From Novosphingobium marinum (lineage in GTDB: Bacteria; Pseudomonadota; Alphaproteobacteria; Sphingomonadales; Sphingomonadaceae), in contig NZ_JACBZF010000001.1 of the NCBI RefSeq assembly GCF_013408095.1, forward strand, positions 868,001 to 932,000: 64,000 nucleotides of DNA, read 5' to 3'. The notes below the pieces were generated by a model, which was not told the DNA's origin, did not search any database, and worked only from the letters and a program-made list of their open reading frames with translations. How positions within the stretch are numbered: position 1 is the first letter of the stretch; the number at the start of each line of letters is the position of its first letter. Below, in pieces: positions 34,718 through 43,627 of the stretch. Both the position numbers and the translations under genes were made by a program.

Positions 34718-35700
34718 TTACCGAATTCTCCGCCGTCGGCCTGCCGCAGCGCTTCCGGGATGTTGGCGTCGAACCACTTCGCCACCGGGGCCAGCGCCGG
34801 ATGCGCGAGATCGCGCTCGAGCAGGCGCCAGACGCGCGGAATGTAGTTCAGATAGCGCGGCTTTCCGTCGCGCTGGTTCAGGCGCACGAAGATGCCAACG
34901 ATCTTGGCGTTCCTCTGCGCGCCGAGCCGCGCGTAGTCGGCAAGGAACGTCTCCCTGTCGCTGCCGGTCCGGGTCAGGTAGCGTTCGAGCATCCCCTGTT
35001 CGAGATCGGGCGCGACGTCGCGGCGGGCATCCTGCAACAACGAGACGAGGTCGTAGGCCGGGTGCCCGACCAGCGCGTCCTGGAAATCGAGCAGGCCCTG
35101 CTTCTGGAGCGCGCCGAGCAACATGATATTCTCGGCATGGTAGTCGCGCAGCACGGTTACGCCGGGGCGCTGGCGCGGAAGCAACGGACTGAGCACTTCT
35201 TCCCAGGCGGCCGCGTAACCGGGACCGTCGACATAAAGGTTCCGGGCGGGACAATACCAGTCTACCAGCAGTTTCGCCTCGCGCTGGTACTCGGCAAGTC
35301 CGTAGGCCGTGAACGGTCCGGGAGGAAGCGTATGCAGTTCGACGAGGGCATCGACCGCCGTGCGGTACACCGCCTCCTCGTCGTCGGGCCACTGGTCGAG
35401 ATAATCGCGCATCCGCGCCTCGCCGAAATCCTCGAGCAGGACAAGTCCGCGAGCGGGACTTTCGGCGAGGATACGCGGCGCGCGCATGCCGTTCTCGTCG
35501 AGCCACCGGGCGGCGCGCAGGAACGGTCGCGGGTCTTCCTCGGGCGGCGGCGCATCCATGAGCATCGCGGTCTCGCCATCGCGGCGGACGCGGAAATATC
35601 GGCGGAACGAGGCATCGCCCGCCAGCGGCTCGATCTTCGCGCCGGACCAGCCGGCCTTGTCGAGAAACGGCTCGATACCTTCGGGAAGGGTTACGGACAT
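34714..35700 (-). CDS. amgK: anomeric N-acetylmuramate/N-acetylglucosamine kinase AmgK
   Basis: 328 residues of the aminoglycoside phosphotransferase fold. Glycine-rich GDASFRRYFRV, catalytic loop LRDYHAENIML, and metal-binding LLDFQDALVGHPAYDL are all present. It makes MurNAc-1-phosphate for MurU. The ATG at 35700 lies inside the tsaE 3' end (10-nt overlap), and the stop overlaps murU as ATGA. The frame also extends upstream into tsaE but without coding character. Confidence 0.92.
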   Translation of the reverse strand: MSVTLPEGIEPFLDKAGWSGAKIEPLAGDASFRRYFRVRRDGETAMLMDAPPPEEDPRPFLRAARWLDENGMRAPRILAESPARGLVLLEDFGEARMRDYLDQWPDDEEAVYRTAVDALVELHTLPPGPFTAYGLAEYQREAKLLVDWYCPARNLYVDGPGYAAAWEEVLSPLLPRQRPGVTVLRDYHAENIMLLGALQKQGLLDFQDALVGHPAYDLVSLLQDARRDVAPDLEQGMLERYLTRTGSDRETFLADYARLGAQRNAKIVGIFVRLNQRDGKPRYLNYIPRVWRLLERDLAHPALAPVAKWFDANIPEALRQADGGEFGK

Positions 35701-36152
35701 GGCAGGCGGCCTAGCCAATCGGGACCGGGTTCGACAATCGCAATCCGTCCCGTTTCCGCACTTTTCGTCGCATGCTCGAGCCCAATCGAAAGGCAGGCTG
35801 GCTCGTGGCCGAAACCACCTGCATGCTCGGGCCACTCGGCCAGCATCGCCGCACCTTCGCGATAGTCGTCGAGGCCGAGCTGCTCGACCTCCCCGGGATG
35901 CGAGAGCCTGTAGAAGTCGGCATGGACGAGCGGCAGGCGTACTGCAGGCGGTTCGTAAAGCTCGATAATCGCGAAACTTGGCGACGGAACTTCGCCCTCG
36001 TGGCCCAGCGCGGAGACGATCGCCCGGGCCAGCGTCGTCTTGCCCGCGCCAAGTTCGCCCGAAAGTGCCACGACATCTCCGGCGCGAAGTTGCGCGGCGA
36101 TGCCGGCACCGAACCGTTCCATCGCGGCAAGGTCGGGCAGCGAGACCTTCAC
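35691..36152 (-). CDS. tsaE: tRNA threonylcarbamoyladenosine biosynthesis ATPase TsaE
   Basis: 153 residues. P-loop SGELGAGKTTLARA (31-44), the SPSFAIIELYEP strand, and HADFYRL are diagnostic of the TsaE/YjeE family, which works with TsaB and TsaD to make t6A in tRNAs. Overlaps divL upstream (ATGA) and amgK downstream. The position between divL and amgK recurs in alphaproteobacteria. Confidence 0.95.
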   Translation of the reverse strand: MKVSLPDLAAMERFGAGIAAQLRAGDVVALSGELGAGKTTLARAIVSALGHEGEVPSPSFAIIELYEPPAVRLPLVHADFYRLSHPGEVEQLGLDDYREGAAMLAEWPEHAGGFGHEPACLSIGLEHATKSAETGRIAIVEPGPDWLGRLPCP

Positions 36153-38503
36153 GGCAATTCGACGATCGCGGCGGTGCCCTCGCCCGGCTCGGACAGAAGT
36201 TCGAGCGTCCCGCCATGTGCCTCGACGAGCTGGCGCGCAAGCGGCAGGCCGAGGCCCTGCCTCCGTTCGACGGTGTGGCCGTCCGAGGCGACCTTCAGCC
36301 CGTCGAGAGCGCGCGCCAGCGTCTGTTCGTCCATCCCGCGCCCGTTGTCTGAGACGACGATGCGCGCGACCTCGCCTTCCCCGGTATTTTGGCGCGATAC
36401 GTCGAGCAGGATGCGCCCGCCCTTTGGCGTCGCCGCAATGGCGTTGTCGAGCAGGTGGCCGATGGCCCGCGCAAGCCGCCGCCTGTCTCCGGCGATCGCC
36501 CCTGCGGACTTGTCGCCGCGCAAGTCGAGCGTCAGGCCTGCCTCCCCTATGCGCTTCGCCCGCTCGCGAGCGAGGCTTTCGGCAAAGGGCATCAGTTCGA
36601 TCCTGTCCTTGGCCAGCGGCAACATTCCCGCCTCGCTTTGCGACAGGTCGAGCAGGCTTTCGATCTGTTCGCCGAGACGATCGACCGACGAGAGGATCGC
36701 GCCGACATATTCCCGGCCGCTTTCGTCGAGCTCGCCGCCGATACCGCCTTGCAGCAGTTCCGCGAAGCCGCCGATCGAAGTGAGCGGCGTGCGCAATTCG
36801 TAGCTCATGTTCGCAAGGAAGCGCGTCTTTACCGCGTCGGCTTCCATCAGGGCCGCGTTACGTTCGCGAAGGGCGGACTCCGCCTTTTGCGAATCGGTAA
36901 TGTCGAGGACGGTGAGCAGGCCGTTTCCATCGGGTAGCGGAACGCCCGCGAACTCCAGCGTCCGTCCGTCCGCAAGGCCGATCCGGCCGCTGGTCTGCTT
37001 GCGGTCGAGTGTAGCGGCGCGGACGGCATCGCCCACGCCCCTGGCCGGCTCGCCTTCGGCAACGCGCGCGGCGATCTTGGCGAGCAGGTCCTCGACGTGC
37101 GGATGCGTGTCGAGAAATTCCTCGTCGAGGCCCCAGTCCGCGGCGAAGCGCCGGTTCCAGAGCTGCATCCTGCCATCGGGCGCAAAGACGGCGACCGATT
37201 CGAACAGGCTGTCGAACGTCGCCGTGCGCGTGCGCAGGAGCGTGTCGCGCATGGCGGACAGCCGCAGCTGCTCGGTCCGGTCCTCGGCGATGAGGAGCAA
37301 TCCCCCGTCGGGCACCGGCTGCGCGACGATGCGCAGGTGCGTCCCGTCGGGGAGCGGCCACGCTTCCTCCCGGGTTTCGCTCGAGGAAAACCAGCCGGCC
37401 TTCTCGCGCCGCCATTCGGGAAAGTCGCGCGCTTCGGGAACCCGGCCTTCGTCGCGCGCGATGTCGAGGAAGCGTGCGAATTGCGGCGGGTCGAGCATGG
37501 CAGCGGGGGTCAGGCCGAAGATGCGCTGGAACGGGCGGTTGGCGAAGATCAGTTGCCGCTTGGCATCGAACTGCGCGACGCCCGCCGATAGCTGGTCGAG
37601 CATCGAGCGCTGGGCATCGCGGAATGCGCGGAACGAGCGGCCCAGTTCCTCCAAATCCTCGATGTCCACCGCGTATCCGGCGATCCCGTCGTCGCCCAGC
37701 GGCAAGTCGCTCACCCGCATGGCGCGGCGCTGGCCATCGATCGTCACGCTGACGATCCGCTCGATGGGCTGCTTCTGCTCCGATGCCTGCACGGCGACCT
37801 GGCGCGCGGTCAGGCCGTCGACGCTTTCGACGAGTTCGGTCTGCGCCGCGACAACATCTTCGGCACCGTCGCCCGCGACCGCCGCGACGTAGGCGCTGTT
37901 CACGAGCCGCAAGGCACCGTCCGGCGCCCGGAACCACATCGGCAGCGGTGCAGCCTCTATCAGGGAGACGAGCGCGGTGAAGTCGCCTCGCGCCCGCGCC
38001 GCCTCCTCGCGCAGCTTGACCAATTCGCTTTCGCTGTCGCTGAAGTCGAAGACCCAGACGAGCGCGGCCCCGCCCGGCGAGACCTGCGGGTCGGCCAGGT
38101 GCCCGCGCAATGCAAGGCTGCGGCGCGAGCCGCGCGGCGTCGCCACCATGCGGAACGGCGCCGCAGTCCGCTGGGTACGGCGCACATTCTCGGAAAGCTC
38201 GGCAAGCTGCGCGGCGTCGAGGCCGCGCTTGCCGTCGTCGAGTTCGCTCAGGTAGCCGGGCACGTTGTCGAGCCCCAGCCAGTTGGCGAGTCTCTGAGGC
38301 GCTTCGATACGCCCGTCTGCGCGCACGAGCAGCGGGATCGCGGGCGATTCGTCGACCATCCGGCCAAGGCGCCGGGCATGGCGCTGCATGGCCTCGGTAC
38401 GCCGCTCGCGGCGGCGCGCGGCGAGGAAGGCCCAGGCCGCCGCAAGCGTCCAGGCCGCCAGCAGCAGGCCGATCAGGACTATGGCCGTCTCGTCGAGATT
38501 CAT
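36149..38503 (-). CDS. divL: DivL-like PAS-domain kinase with Tyr in place of the phospho-His
   Basis: 784 residues. One N-terminal membrane helix (AIVLIGLLLAAWTLAAAWAF), then several PAS-type domains at about 60-510, a dimerisation region and a HATPase_c domain. The phospho-acceptor box reads ANMSYELRTPLT, with Tyr568 where kinases have His. The ATP-binding motifs remain intact (HLLDNAIAATP, VSDNGRGMD, RRQGLGLPLAR). Tyr at this site, this domain layout and the tsaE-amgK neighbours identify DivL, which in Caulobacter works with CckA and DivK on CtrA signalling. Caulobacter DivL also has Tyr. Confidence 0.88.
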   Translation of the reverse strand: MNLDETAIVLIGLLLAAWTLAAAWAFLAARRRERRTEAMQRHARRLGRMVDESPAIPLLVRADGRIEAPQRLANWLGLDNVPGYLSELDDGKRGLDAAQLAELSENVRRTQRTAAPFRMVATPRGSRRSLALRGHLADPQVSPGGAALVWVFDFSDSESELVKLREEAARARGDFTALVSLIEAAPLPMWFRAPDGALRLVNSAYVAAVAGDGAEDVVAAQTELVESVDGLTARQVAVQASEQKQPIERIVSVTIDGQRRAMRVSDLPLGDDGIAGYAVDIEDLEELGRSFRAFRDAQRSMLDQLSAGVAQFDAKRQLIFANRPFQRIFGLTPAAMLDPPQFARFLDIARDEGRVPEARDFPEWRREKAGWFSSSETREEAWPLPDGTHLRIVAQPVPDGGLLLIAEDRTEQLRLSAMRDTLLRTRTATFDSLFESVAVFAPDGRMQLWNRRFAADWGLDEEFLDTHPHVEDLLAKIAARVAEGEPARGVGDAVRAATLDRKQTSGRIGLADGRTLEFAGVPLPDGNGLLTVLDITDSQKAESALRERNAALMEADAVKTRFLANMSYELRTPLTSIGGFAELLQGGIGGELDESGREYVGAILSSVDRLGEQIESLLDLSQSEAGMLPLAKDRIELMPFAESLARERAKRIGEAGLTLDLRGDKSAGAIAGDRRRLARAIGHLLDNAIAATPKGGRILLDVSRQNTGEGEVARIVVSDNGRGMDEQTLARALDGLKVASDGHTVERRQGLGLPLARQLVEAHGGTLELLSEPGEGTAAIVELP

Positions 38504-38585
38504 CGCGCCCGGCTATGCGTTGCCGGCCCTGCGATTACAATGGTCTGCACCGTCGCTGTCCGCCGGGACGTTGCCCAGATCGACG

Positions 38586-38620
38586 AAAGGCCCCTTCCGC
38601 CGGGACGGAAGGAGCCTTCG
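38586..38620 (-). terminator. possible terminator of ahcY
   Basis: A hairpin on the minus strand, AAGGCTCCTTCCG / CGGAAGGGGCCTTT with one mismatch and a short loop, about 45 nt after the ahcY stop. It ends in only three T residues followed by CG, so it may be weak and let transcription run into divL. Confidence 0.45.
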
Positions 38621-38662
38621 TATTCTCGCCTTTCCCGCACTGGGGGCAGGCTCGCAGCCGGA

Positions 38663-40072
38663 TCAGTACCGGTAGTGGTCGGGCTTGAACGGCCCGTCCT
38701 TCGGCACGCCGATGTAGTCGGCCTGCCGCTGAGAAAGCTTGGTAAGCTTCACGCCGAGCTTGTCGAGGTGCAGCGCGGCGACCTTTTCGTCGAGGTGCTT
38801 GGGCAGGACGTAGACCCTGTTCTCGTACTCGTCGGCCTTGGTGAACAGTTCGATCTGCGCAAGGACCTGGTTGGTGAAGGAGGAACTCATCACGAAGCTC
38901 GGGTGGCCGGTGGCGCAGCCCAGGTTCACGAGGCGACCCTTGGCAAGAACGATAAGCTGCTTGCCGTCGGGCATGGTCACGACGTCCGTGCCCGGCTTGA
39001 TTTCCTTCTGCTCGTAGTTGTCGAGCGCGGAAATCTGGATCTCGGAATCGAAGTGACCGATATTGCACACGATGGCCATGTTCTTCATCGCCTTCATGTG
39101 TTCGCCGGTGATCACGCCCTCGTTCCCGGTGGCGGTCACGAAGATGTCGCAGCGCTCGACCGCTTCTTCCATCGTCACGACTTCGTAGCCTTCCATCGCC
39201 GCCTGCAGCGCGCAGATCGGGTCGATCTCGGTCACGAGGACACGCGCGCCACCCTGGCGGAGCGAAGCGGCGGAGCCCTTGCCGACGTCGCCGAAGCCGG
39301 CGACGCAGGCAACCTTGCCCGACAGCATCACGTCGGTGGCGCGACGGATCGCGTCGACGAGGCTTTCGCGGCAGCCGTAAAGGTTGTCGAACTTCGACTT
39401 GGTCACCGAATCGTTCACGTTGATTGCGGGGAAAGGCAGCTTGCCCTTCTTCTCGAGGTGATAAAGCCGGTGGACGCCGGTCGTCGTTTCCTCTGACACG
39501 CCCTCGATCGTCTCGACGGTCTTGGTGAGGTAGCCGGGGCGCTTCTTGATGAAGGCCTTGAGCGCGCGCTGCATCTCGATCTCTTCGGCGTTTTCAGGGG
39601 CGGGCATTTCCTCGCCCGCTTCGAGACGAGCACCCCACAGCGCGAACATCGTGGCATCGCCGCCATCGTCGAGGATCATGTTGCAGGTCGTGTCCTCGCC
39701 CCAGTCGAAGATACGCCCGACGTAGTCCCAGTAGTCGGCAAGGCTCTCGCCCTTGATCGCGAACACGGGGACACCCGCGGCCGCCATCGCGGCGGCGGCG
39801 TGATCCTGCGTCGAGAAGATGTTGCAGGTCGCCCAGCGCACTTCGGCACCGAGTTCTACCAGCGTCTCGATCAGGACGGCGGTCTGGATCGTCATGTGGA
39901 GCGAACCGGTGATGCGCGCACCCTTGAGCGGCTTGGACGCGCCATACTCTTCGCGCGTGGCCATCAGGCCCGGCATCTCGGTTTCGGCGATGGCGATTTC
40001 GTCGCGCCCGTAATCGGCAAGACCGATGTCGGCGATGGCGTAATCTTGCTCGGCTTCGATGGCAGTGGCCAC
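38663..40072 (-). CDS. ahcY: adenosylhomocysteinase
   Basis: Hydrolyses S-adenosylhomocysteine to adenosine and homocysteine, keeping methyltransferases free of product inhibition. 469 residues. N-terminal [20 protein letters not shown] and [19 protein letters not shown], the substrate Lys/Asp region [20 protein letters not shown], the NAD-binding [10 protein letters not shown], and the C-terminal KPDHYRY. The GTG start at 40072 has AGGAG 8 nt upstream. A longer upstream frame including an ATG in the leader is not needed. A palindrome lies about 120 bp upstream. Confidence 0.97.
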   Translation of the reverse strand: MATAIEAEQDYAIADIGLADYGRDEIAIAETEMPGLMATREEYGASKPLKGARITGSLHMTIQTAVLIETLVELGAEVRWATCNIFSTQDHAAAAMAAAGVPVFAIKGESLADYWDYVGRIFDWGEDTTCNMILDDGGDATMFALWGARLEAGEEMPAPENAEEIEMQRALKAFIKKRPGYLTKTVETIEGVSEETTTGVHRLYHLEKKGKLPFPAINVNDSVTKSKFDNLYGCRESLVDAIRRATDVMLSGKVACVAGFGDVGKGSAASLRQGGARVLVTEIDPICALQAAMEGYEVVTMEEAVERCDIFVTATGNEGVITGEHMKAMKNMAIVCNIGHFDSEIQISALDNYEQKEIKPGTDVVTMPDGKQLIVLAKGRLVNLGCATGHPSFVMSSSFTNQVLAQIELFTKADEYENRVYVLPKHLDEKVAALHLDKLGVKLTKLSQRQADYIGVPKDGPFKPDHYRY

Positions 40073-40192
40073 GGTTGGACTTCTCCTGAGATTGCTTTGC
40101 ATGTTGGCGCGGCAGCGGCGGGCCGGCGATACGGCACCCAAAGCGGGCGCATGAACTGCCCGCTGCTTACCGATTCGCGGCGGATGAAGCAA

Positions 40193-40212
40193 ATATAAAG
40201 ATATCTTTATAT
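40193..40212. promoter_or_regulatory. 20-bp perfect palindrome, candidate SahR operator for ahcY
   Basis: ATATAAAGATATCTTTATAT is a perfect inverted repeat between divergent ahcY (start 40072) and the peroxiredoxin gene (start 40317). ArsR-type SahR regulators control SAM-cycle genes such as ahcY in proteobacteria by binding AT-rich palindromes of about this form. The exact consensus is from memory, so the assignment is an inference. Confidence 0.55.
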
Positions 40213-40316
40213 GCTTGTCACTCTCGCCATGCGGCAACCCGCGACATTGTTCCGACGCATCGCGCGCCTATATCGCCAGCGACAATCCCGTTCATTTGCA
40301 GGAAAGGATGCAGGAC

Positions 40317-40796
40317 ATGACGATTTCGGTAGGCGACAAGCTCCCCGACGTGACGCTGATCAAGGCGACGGCGGAAGGACCGGAAAAGGTTCAGTCGAGC
40401 GATTACTTCAAGGGCCGCAAGGTCGCGCTGTTTTCGGTCCCCGGCGCATTCACGCCGACTTGCTCGGCCAAGCACCTGCCCGGTTTCGTCGACAAGTCCG
40501 GCGATCTGAAGGGCAAGGGCGTCGACGAGATTGCCTGCACGGCAGTCAACGATCCGTTCGTGATGCAGGCCTGGAAAGAACGTGACGGTTCGGAAGACGT
40601 CACCATGCTGGCGGACGGCAACGGCGAATTCGCGCAGGCGCTTGGCCTGACCATGGACGGTTCGGGCTTCGGCCTCGGACAGCGCGGCTCGCGCTGGTCG
40701 ATGGTGGTAGACGACGGCACCGTCCAGCAGCTCAACGTCGAGGATGGCGGCGATTTCAAGGTGAGCAGCGCCGAGCACATGCTCTCGCAGATGTAA
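40317..40796 (+). CDS. peroxiredoxin, Prx5 type
   Basis: 159 residues, thiol peroxidase. The peroxidatic Cys49 is in the motif PGAFTPTCS, followed by HLPGFVDK. There is no glutaredoxin domain and no clear resolving Cys besides the Cys in IACTAVNDPF. GGAAAGG lies 9 nt before the chosen ATG (MTISVGDKLP). An ATG 9 nt upstream is an alternative but sits too close to that site. Divergent from ahcY. Confidence 0.93.
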   Translation: MTISVGDKLPDVTLIKATAEGPEKVQSSDYFKGRKVALFSVPGAFTPTCSAKHLPGFVDKSGDLKGKGVDEIACTAVNDPFVMQAWKERDGSEDVTMLADGNGEFAQALGLTMDGSGFGLGQRGSRWSMVVDDGTVQQLNVEDGGDFKVSSAEHMLSQM

Positions 40797-40944
40797 GGTG
40801 CAAGGGGAGCCCGCCCGCGGCGGTGGGCTTCCCTCTTACCGTCTCTGTGTCCAGTTCCCTGCACGGCCCGGCGCAAGGGGCGAACTCATACGAAACATGT
40901 CGCAGCCGTCGCGCGTTTCCCTGGCTGAACCACGAGGAACCGAC

Positions 40945-41118
40945 ATGAGCGACAGCAAAAAGCAAGGCCTGGACGAGGGCGGCGCAAAGCAGCAGGATCG
41001 CCTATTCGCCGACGACACGGTCAATCCTGAACTCGAGCACGAGAGCAAGCAAAAGCTCAAGAATTCAGGCCGGGCAAAACCGGAGGACTACCCCGACAGA
41101 TCGGTCAATCCGGTCTGA
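40945..41118 (+). CDS. small hydrophilic protein
   Basis: 57 residues, very rich in K, E, D and Q (SDSKKQGLDEGGAKQQDRLF), no hydrophobic core, probably disordered. GAGGA lies 7 nt before the ATG, a strong ribosome binding site. No family recognised. Such proteins often belong to stress responses in sphingomonads, which cannot be decided here. It is convergent with folE, 9 nt apart. Confidence 0.65.
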   Translation: MSDSKKQGLDEGGAKQQDRLFADDTVNPELEHESKQKLKNSGRAKPEDYPDRSVNPV

Positions 41119-41127
41119 GACGCCGCA

Positions 41128-41736
41128 TCAATAGCCCATCAGGCTCAGCACTTCCTTGCGGCTGCGTTCGTCCTCGAGGAACACCCCCATCATCTGGCTG
41201 GTCACCATCTCGACACCGGGGGTGCGCACGCCGCGGGCGGTCATGCAGGCATGGCTCGCTTCGATGACGACGGCCACGCCCTGCGGCTGCAGGTGGTCCC
41301 AGATGCACTTGGCAACCTCGGCGGTGAGGCGTTCCTGGATCTGCAAGCGCCGCGCAAACCCGTGAAGGACGCGGGCCAGCTTCGAGATGCCGACGACATG
41401 GTTCTTCGGCAGGTAGGCGATCGCAGCCTTGCCGATGATCGGCGCCATGTGGTGCTCGCAGTGTGACTGGAACGGAATGTCCTTCAACAGCACGACTTCG
41501 TCGTACCCTCCGACCTCCTCGAAGATGCGCGACAGGTGGACTGCCGGGTCTTCCTCGTAACCGAGGCAGTATTCCTTCCATGCCCGCGCCACCCGGCTCG
41601 GCGTATCGACCAGTCCTTCGCGCTCGGGATTGTCGCCTGCCCAGCGAATCAGCGTGCGGACGGCTTCCTGGACGTCGTCGGGCACGGGAATCTTCCCCGC
41701 CGGCTGGTCCTCGTCCGGCCCAACGATACTGCTCAT
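41128..41736 (-). CDS. folE: GTP cyclohydrolase I
   Basis: First step of tetrahydrofolate (and pterin) synthesis. 202 residues. Zinc and catalytic residues: HCEHHMAPI, followed by VVGISKLARVLHGFARRLQI, QERLTAEVA and a Cys in SHACMTARGV, with HACM supplying the zinc Cys. Zn-dependent type IA. The start MSSIVGPDED at 41736 overlaps the stop of the phospholipase D-like gene as ATGA, so the two are co-expressed. Confidence 0.97.
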   Translation of the reverse strand: MSSIVGPDEDQPAGKIPVPDDVQEAVRTLIRWAGDNPEREGLVDTPSRVARAWKEYCLGYEEDPAVHLSRIFEEVGGYDEVVLLKDIPFQSHCEHHMAPIIGKAAIAYLPKNHVVGISKLARVLHGFARRLQIQERLTAEVAKCIWDHLQPQGVAVVIEASHACMTARGVRTPGVEMVTSQMMGVFLEDERSRKEVLSLMGY

Positions 41737-43271
41737 CCCTTCCCCTTCCCGACCTTCCGCTTGATCCGCCTCCATGCCCGACGCGGGCGGCTTAGGCCAC
41801 CCCTTCGAAACAGGCCGCGCTTCGAGATGGGTTCGAGAAACTCGTCGGGACTTTCGGGATCGAGTATTTCGTTGTCGGCCAAGGCCCTTTCGATGTCGGA
41901 CAGGTCTTCGTCGTGGAACGGCCGCAGGCGCTTTCCTTCCTTCGGCAAGCTGTCGATCATCGCCGCCATCGAGCCGTGCTCCTCGATCCCGGCGGCAACT
42001 TCCTCCACGCTGATATTGCAGTGCTCTGCCAGCAGCGAGTGGCGTATCCGCGTTATCGTCGGCCCGATCCCCTTGTTCGCGGGCCGGTCGGCATCGATGA
42101 ACACGTCGCACTCGCTGTCGAGACCGAGCGAACGGTTGTTCATGTTGGCCGAACCGATGCGAATGATCTCGTCGTCGATGATGGTCAGCTTGGCGTGGAC
42201 ATAGATCGGCGTCCCTTCGGCGGTGTATGGATGATAGAGGTGGAACCGCCCGGCATGGTCGTGCTGGCGCATCGATCGCATCAGCCGGATACGCGCCGTG
42301 TCCATCGCCGTCTGCTCGAGCCAGCCGTCCGCGTGTCGCGGATTCAGGATCACGAATTCGGGCGGTTCGGGTTCCTCCAGCCGTTTCGTGATGGCCTCGG
42401 CAATCTTGCGGGAGGCGAAGTACTGCGTTTCGGCGTAGACGAAGCGCCTTGCCCTGGCGATCTGCTCGACGAACAGCGCCTCGATCTCGCGGATCGCGCA
42501 GACCCCGTCGTATTGCGCGCGCGTCCTGGCGATGCCGATCTCCACGTCCTCGAAATCGGCATCGAGTTCTTCGGGCCAGGGGCTCTCGTCCTGCGGTTCG
42601 CATTCGCCAAGGTCCTCGCCGCCGGCCTGCATCCACCGTGCTCGGCCAAGTTCGGCGAGGTCTCCGGCGATCTCGCCCTCCATCATCATCGTGAGGTCGT
42701 GCCAGGGCGTGTAGAGTTCGCCGCTCGGCAAGCGGCGGCGTTCGTCCTCGTCGACGTGGTCGCGCGTGTCCCAGCGGTCGGACGTCATGTCGATGCCGCC
42801 GCACACGGCGACACAATCGTCGATCACCACGATCTTCTGGTGGTGGCTGCACCCGATCGGGTGCGCCGTATCGAACTTGAACTTGATCGACTGGTGCTTG
42901 GCCCAGCGTGCCAGGTCCCAGATCATCGAGCCGCGCTTCATCAGAGAGAAGACGCCGAAGTTCCATTTCAGGATCTTGACGTCGAGCCCCGGCGTTCGCT
43001 TGACCAGCCACACGATGAAGGAGCCGAGCCGTGCCGGGTACTTCCCGCGATGCGGCTTGTGCCACCATCGGCGCCCACCCGACAGCAGAATGCGCGAATC
43101 GAAATCCCAGCCGATCAGGAAGATGCGCTGTTGCGCATGGGTCATCGCTTCGCGCACGGCCTTGAAGTAATCGTCGGCATCGATGAGCACGCGCGCGCGC
43201 CTCGCCCTGGCATAACGCCATACGGAAGCGGACTCCGCCTTATCCAAGTCGTTTACCGCGACATCCGACAT
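41733..43271 (-). CDS. phospholipase D-like protein
   Basis: 512 residues. Two HKD motifs: HHQKIVVIDDCVAVCGGID at about 140-158 and HAKLTIIDDEIIRIGSANMN at about 350-370, both with the following GG/GS-type residues. Probably a phospholipid-acting enzyme of the PLD superfamily; cardiolipin synthase-like activity is possible but such enzymes are usually membrane anchored, and no membrane segment is seen here. The C-terminal 40 residues are Arg/Lys-rich, which could hold it at the membrane. Overlaps folE as ATGA. Confidence 0.85.
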   Translation of the reverse strand: MSDVAVNDLDKAESASVWRYARARRARVLIDADDYFKAVREAMTHAQQRIFLIGWDFDSRILLSGGRRWWHKPHRGKYPARLGSFIVWLVKRTPGLDVKILKWNFGVFSLMKRGSMIWDLARWAKHQSIKFKFDTAHPIGCSHHQKIVVIDDCVAVCGGIDMTSDRWDTRDHVDEDERRRLPSGELYTPWHDLTMMMEGEIAGDLAELGRARWMQAGGEDLGECEPQDESPWPEELDADFEDVEIGIARTRAQYDGVCAIREIEALFVEQIARARRFVYAETQYFASRKIAEAITKRLEEPEPPEFVILNPRHADGWLEQTAMDTARIRLMRSMRQHDHAGRFHLYHPYTAEGTPIYVHAKLTIIDDEIIRIGSANMNNRSLGLDSECDVFIDADRPANKGIGPTITRIRHSLLAEHCNISVEEVAAGIEEHGSMAAMIDSLPKEGKRLRPFHDEDLSDIERALADNEILDPESPDEFLEPISKRGLFRRGGLSRPRRAWRRIKRKVGKGKG

Positions 43272-43627
43272 GCACAGTTCCCCTCGTCCGATCCCGGCAC
43301 CGAATGCAAGCGCTCACGGTTCGCGAAGTTCCCGTTTGCGGGCCACGTCCGGGACGAACCCGCACTTGCAAAAACGTCCCCGGTCCGACTATTGCCTGTC
43401 AACCGTTGAATTCACTGCGTATTCAGCGGGCATGGCTATTATAGCCACCGTTGTCCGACGAAGCTTGGATGACACCGTTTCGAAAGGCCAGCCTGGCTTC
43501 GCCGCCGGCCTTCACTTCGGCTGGCCGATGTCGCCGATAAAACCTATCCGGCTTCCGCTGCATTAGTGGATGGGAGGCCGCGCAATCTAGGGGCCTGCGA
43601 GGGCCTTGAGAGACTCAGGAGTTGTAC
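43272..43627. other. intergenic region, no confident gene
   Basis: 356 nt between two divergently transcribed genes. It contains the palindrome GGCTATTATAGCC around 43435-43450 and a few short hairpins, and should hold two promoters. No reading frame with coding character or RNA gene was recognised. Confidence 0.4.

Noticed and set aside
40073..40190. Possible SAM/SAH riboswitch in the ahcY leader
   Set aside because: I could not fit the leader to a known SAH or SAM riboswitch fold; the palindrome further upstream is the better regulatory candidate.
43435..43450. Palindrome GGCTATTATAGCC as a possible operator
   Set aside because: Short and without any recognised regulator motif or promoter geometry; kept only as a note in the intergenic region.
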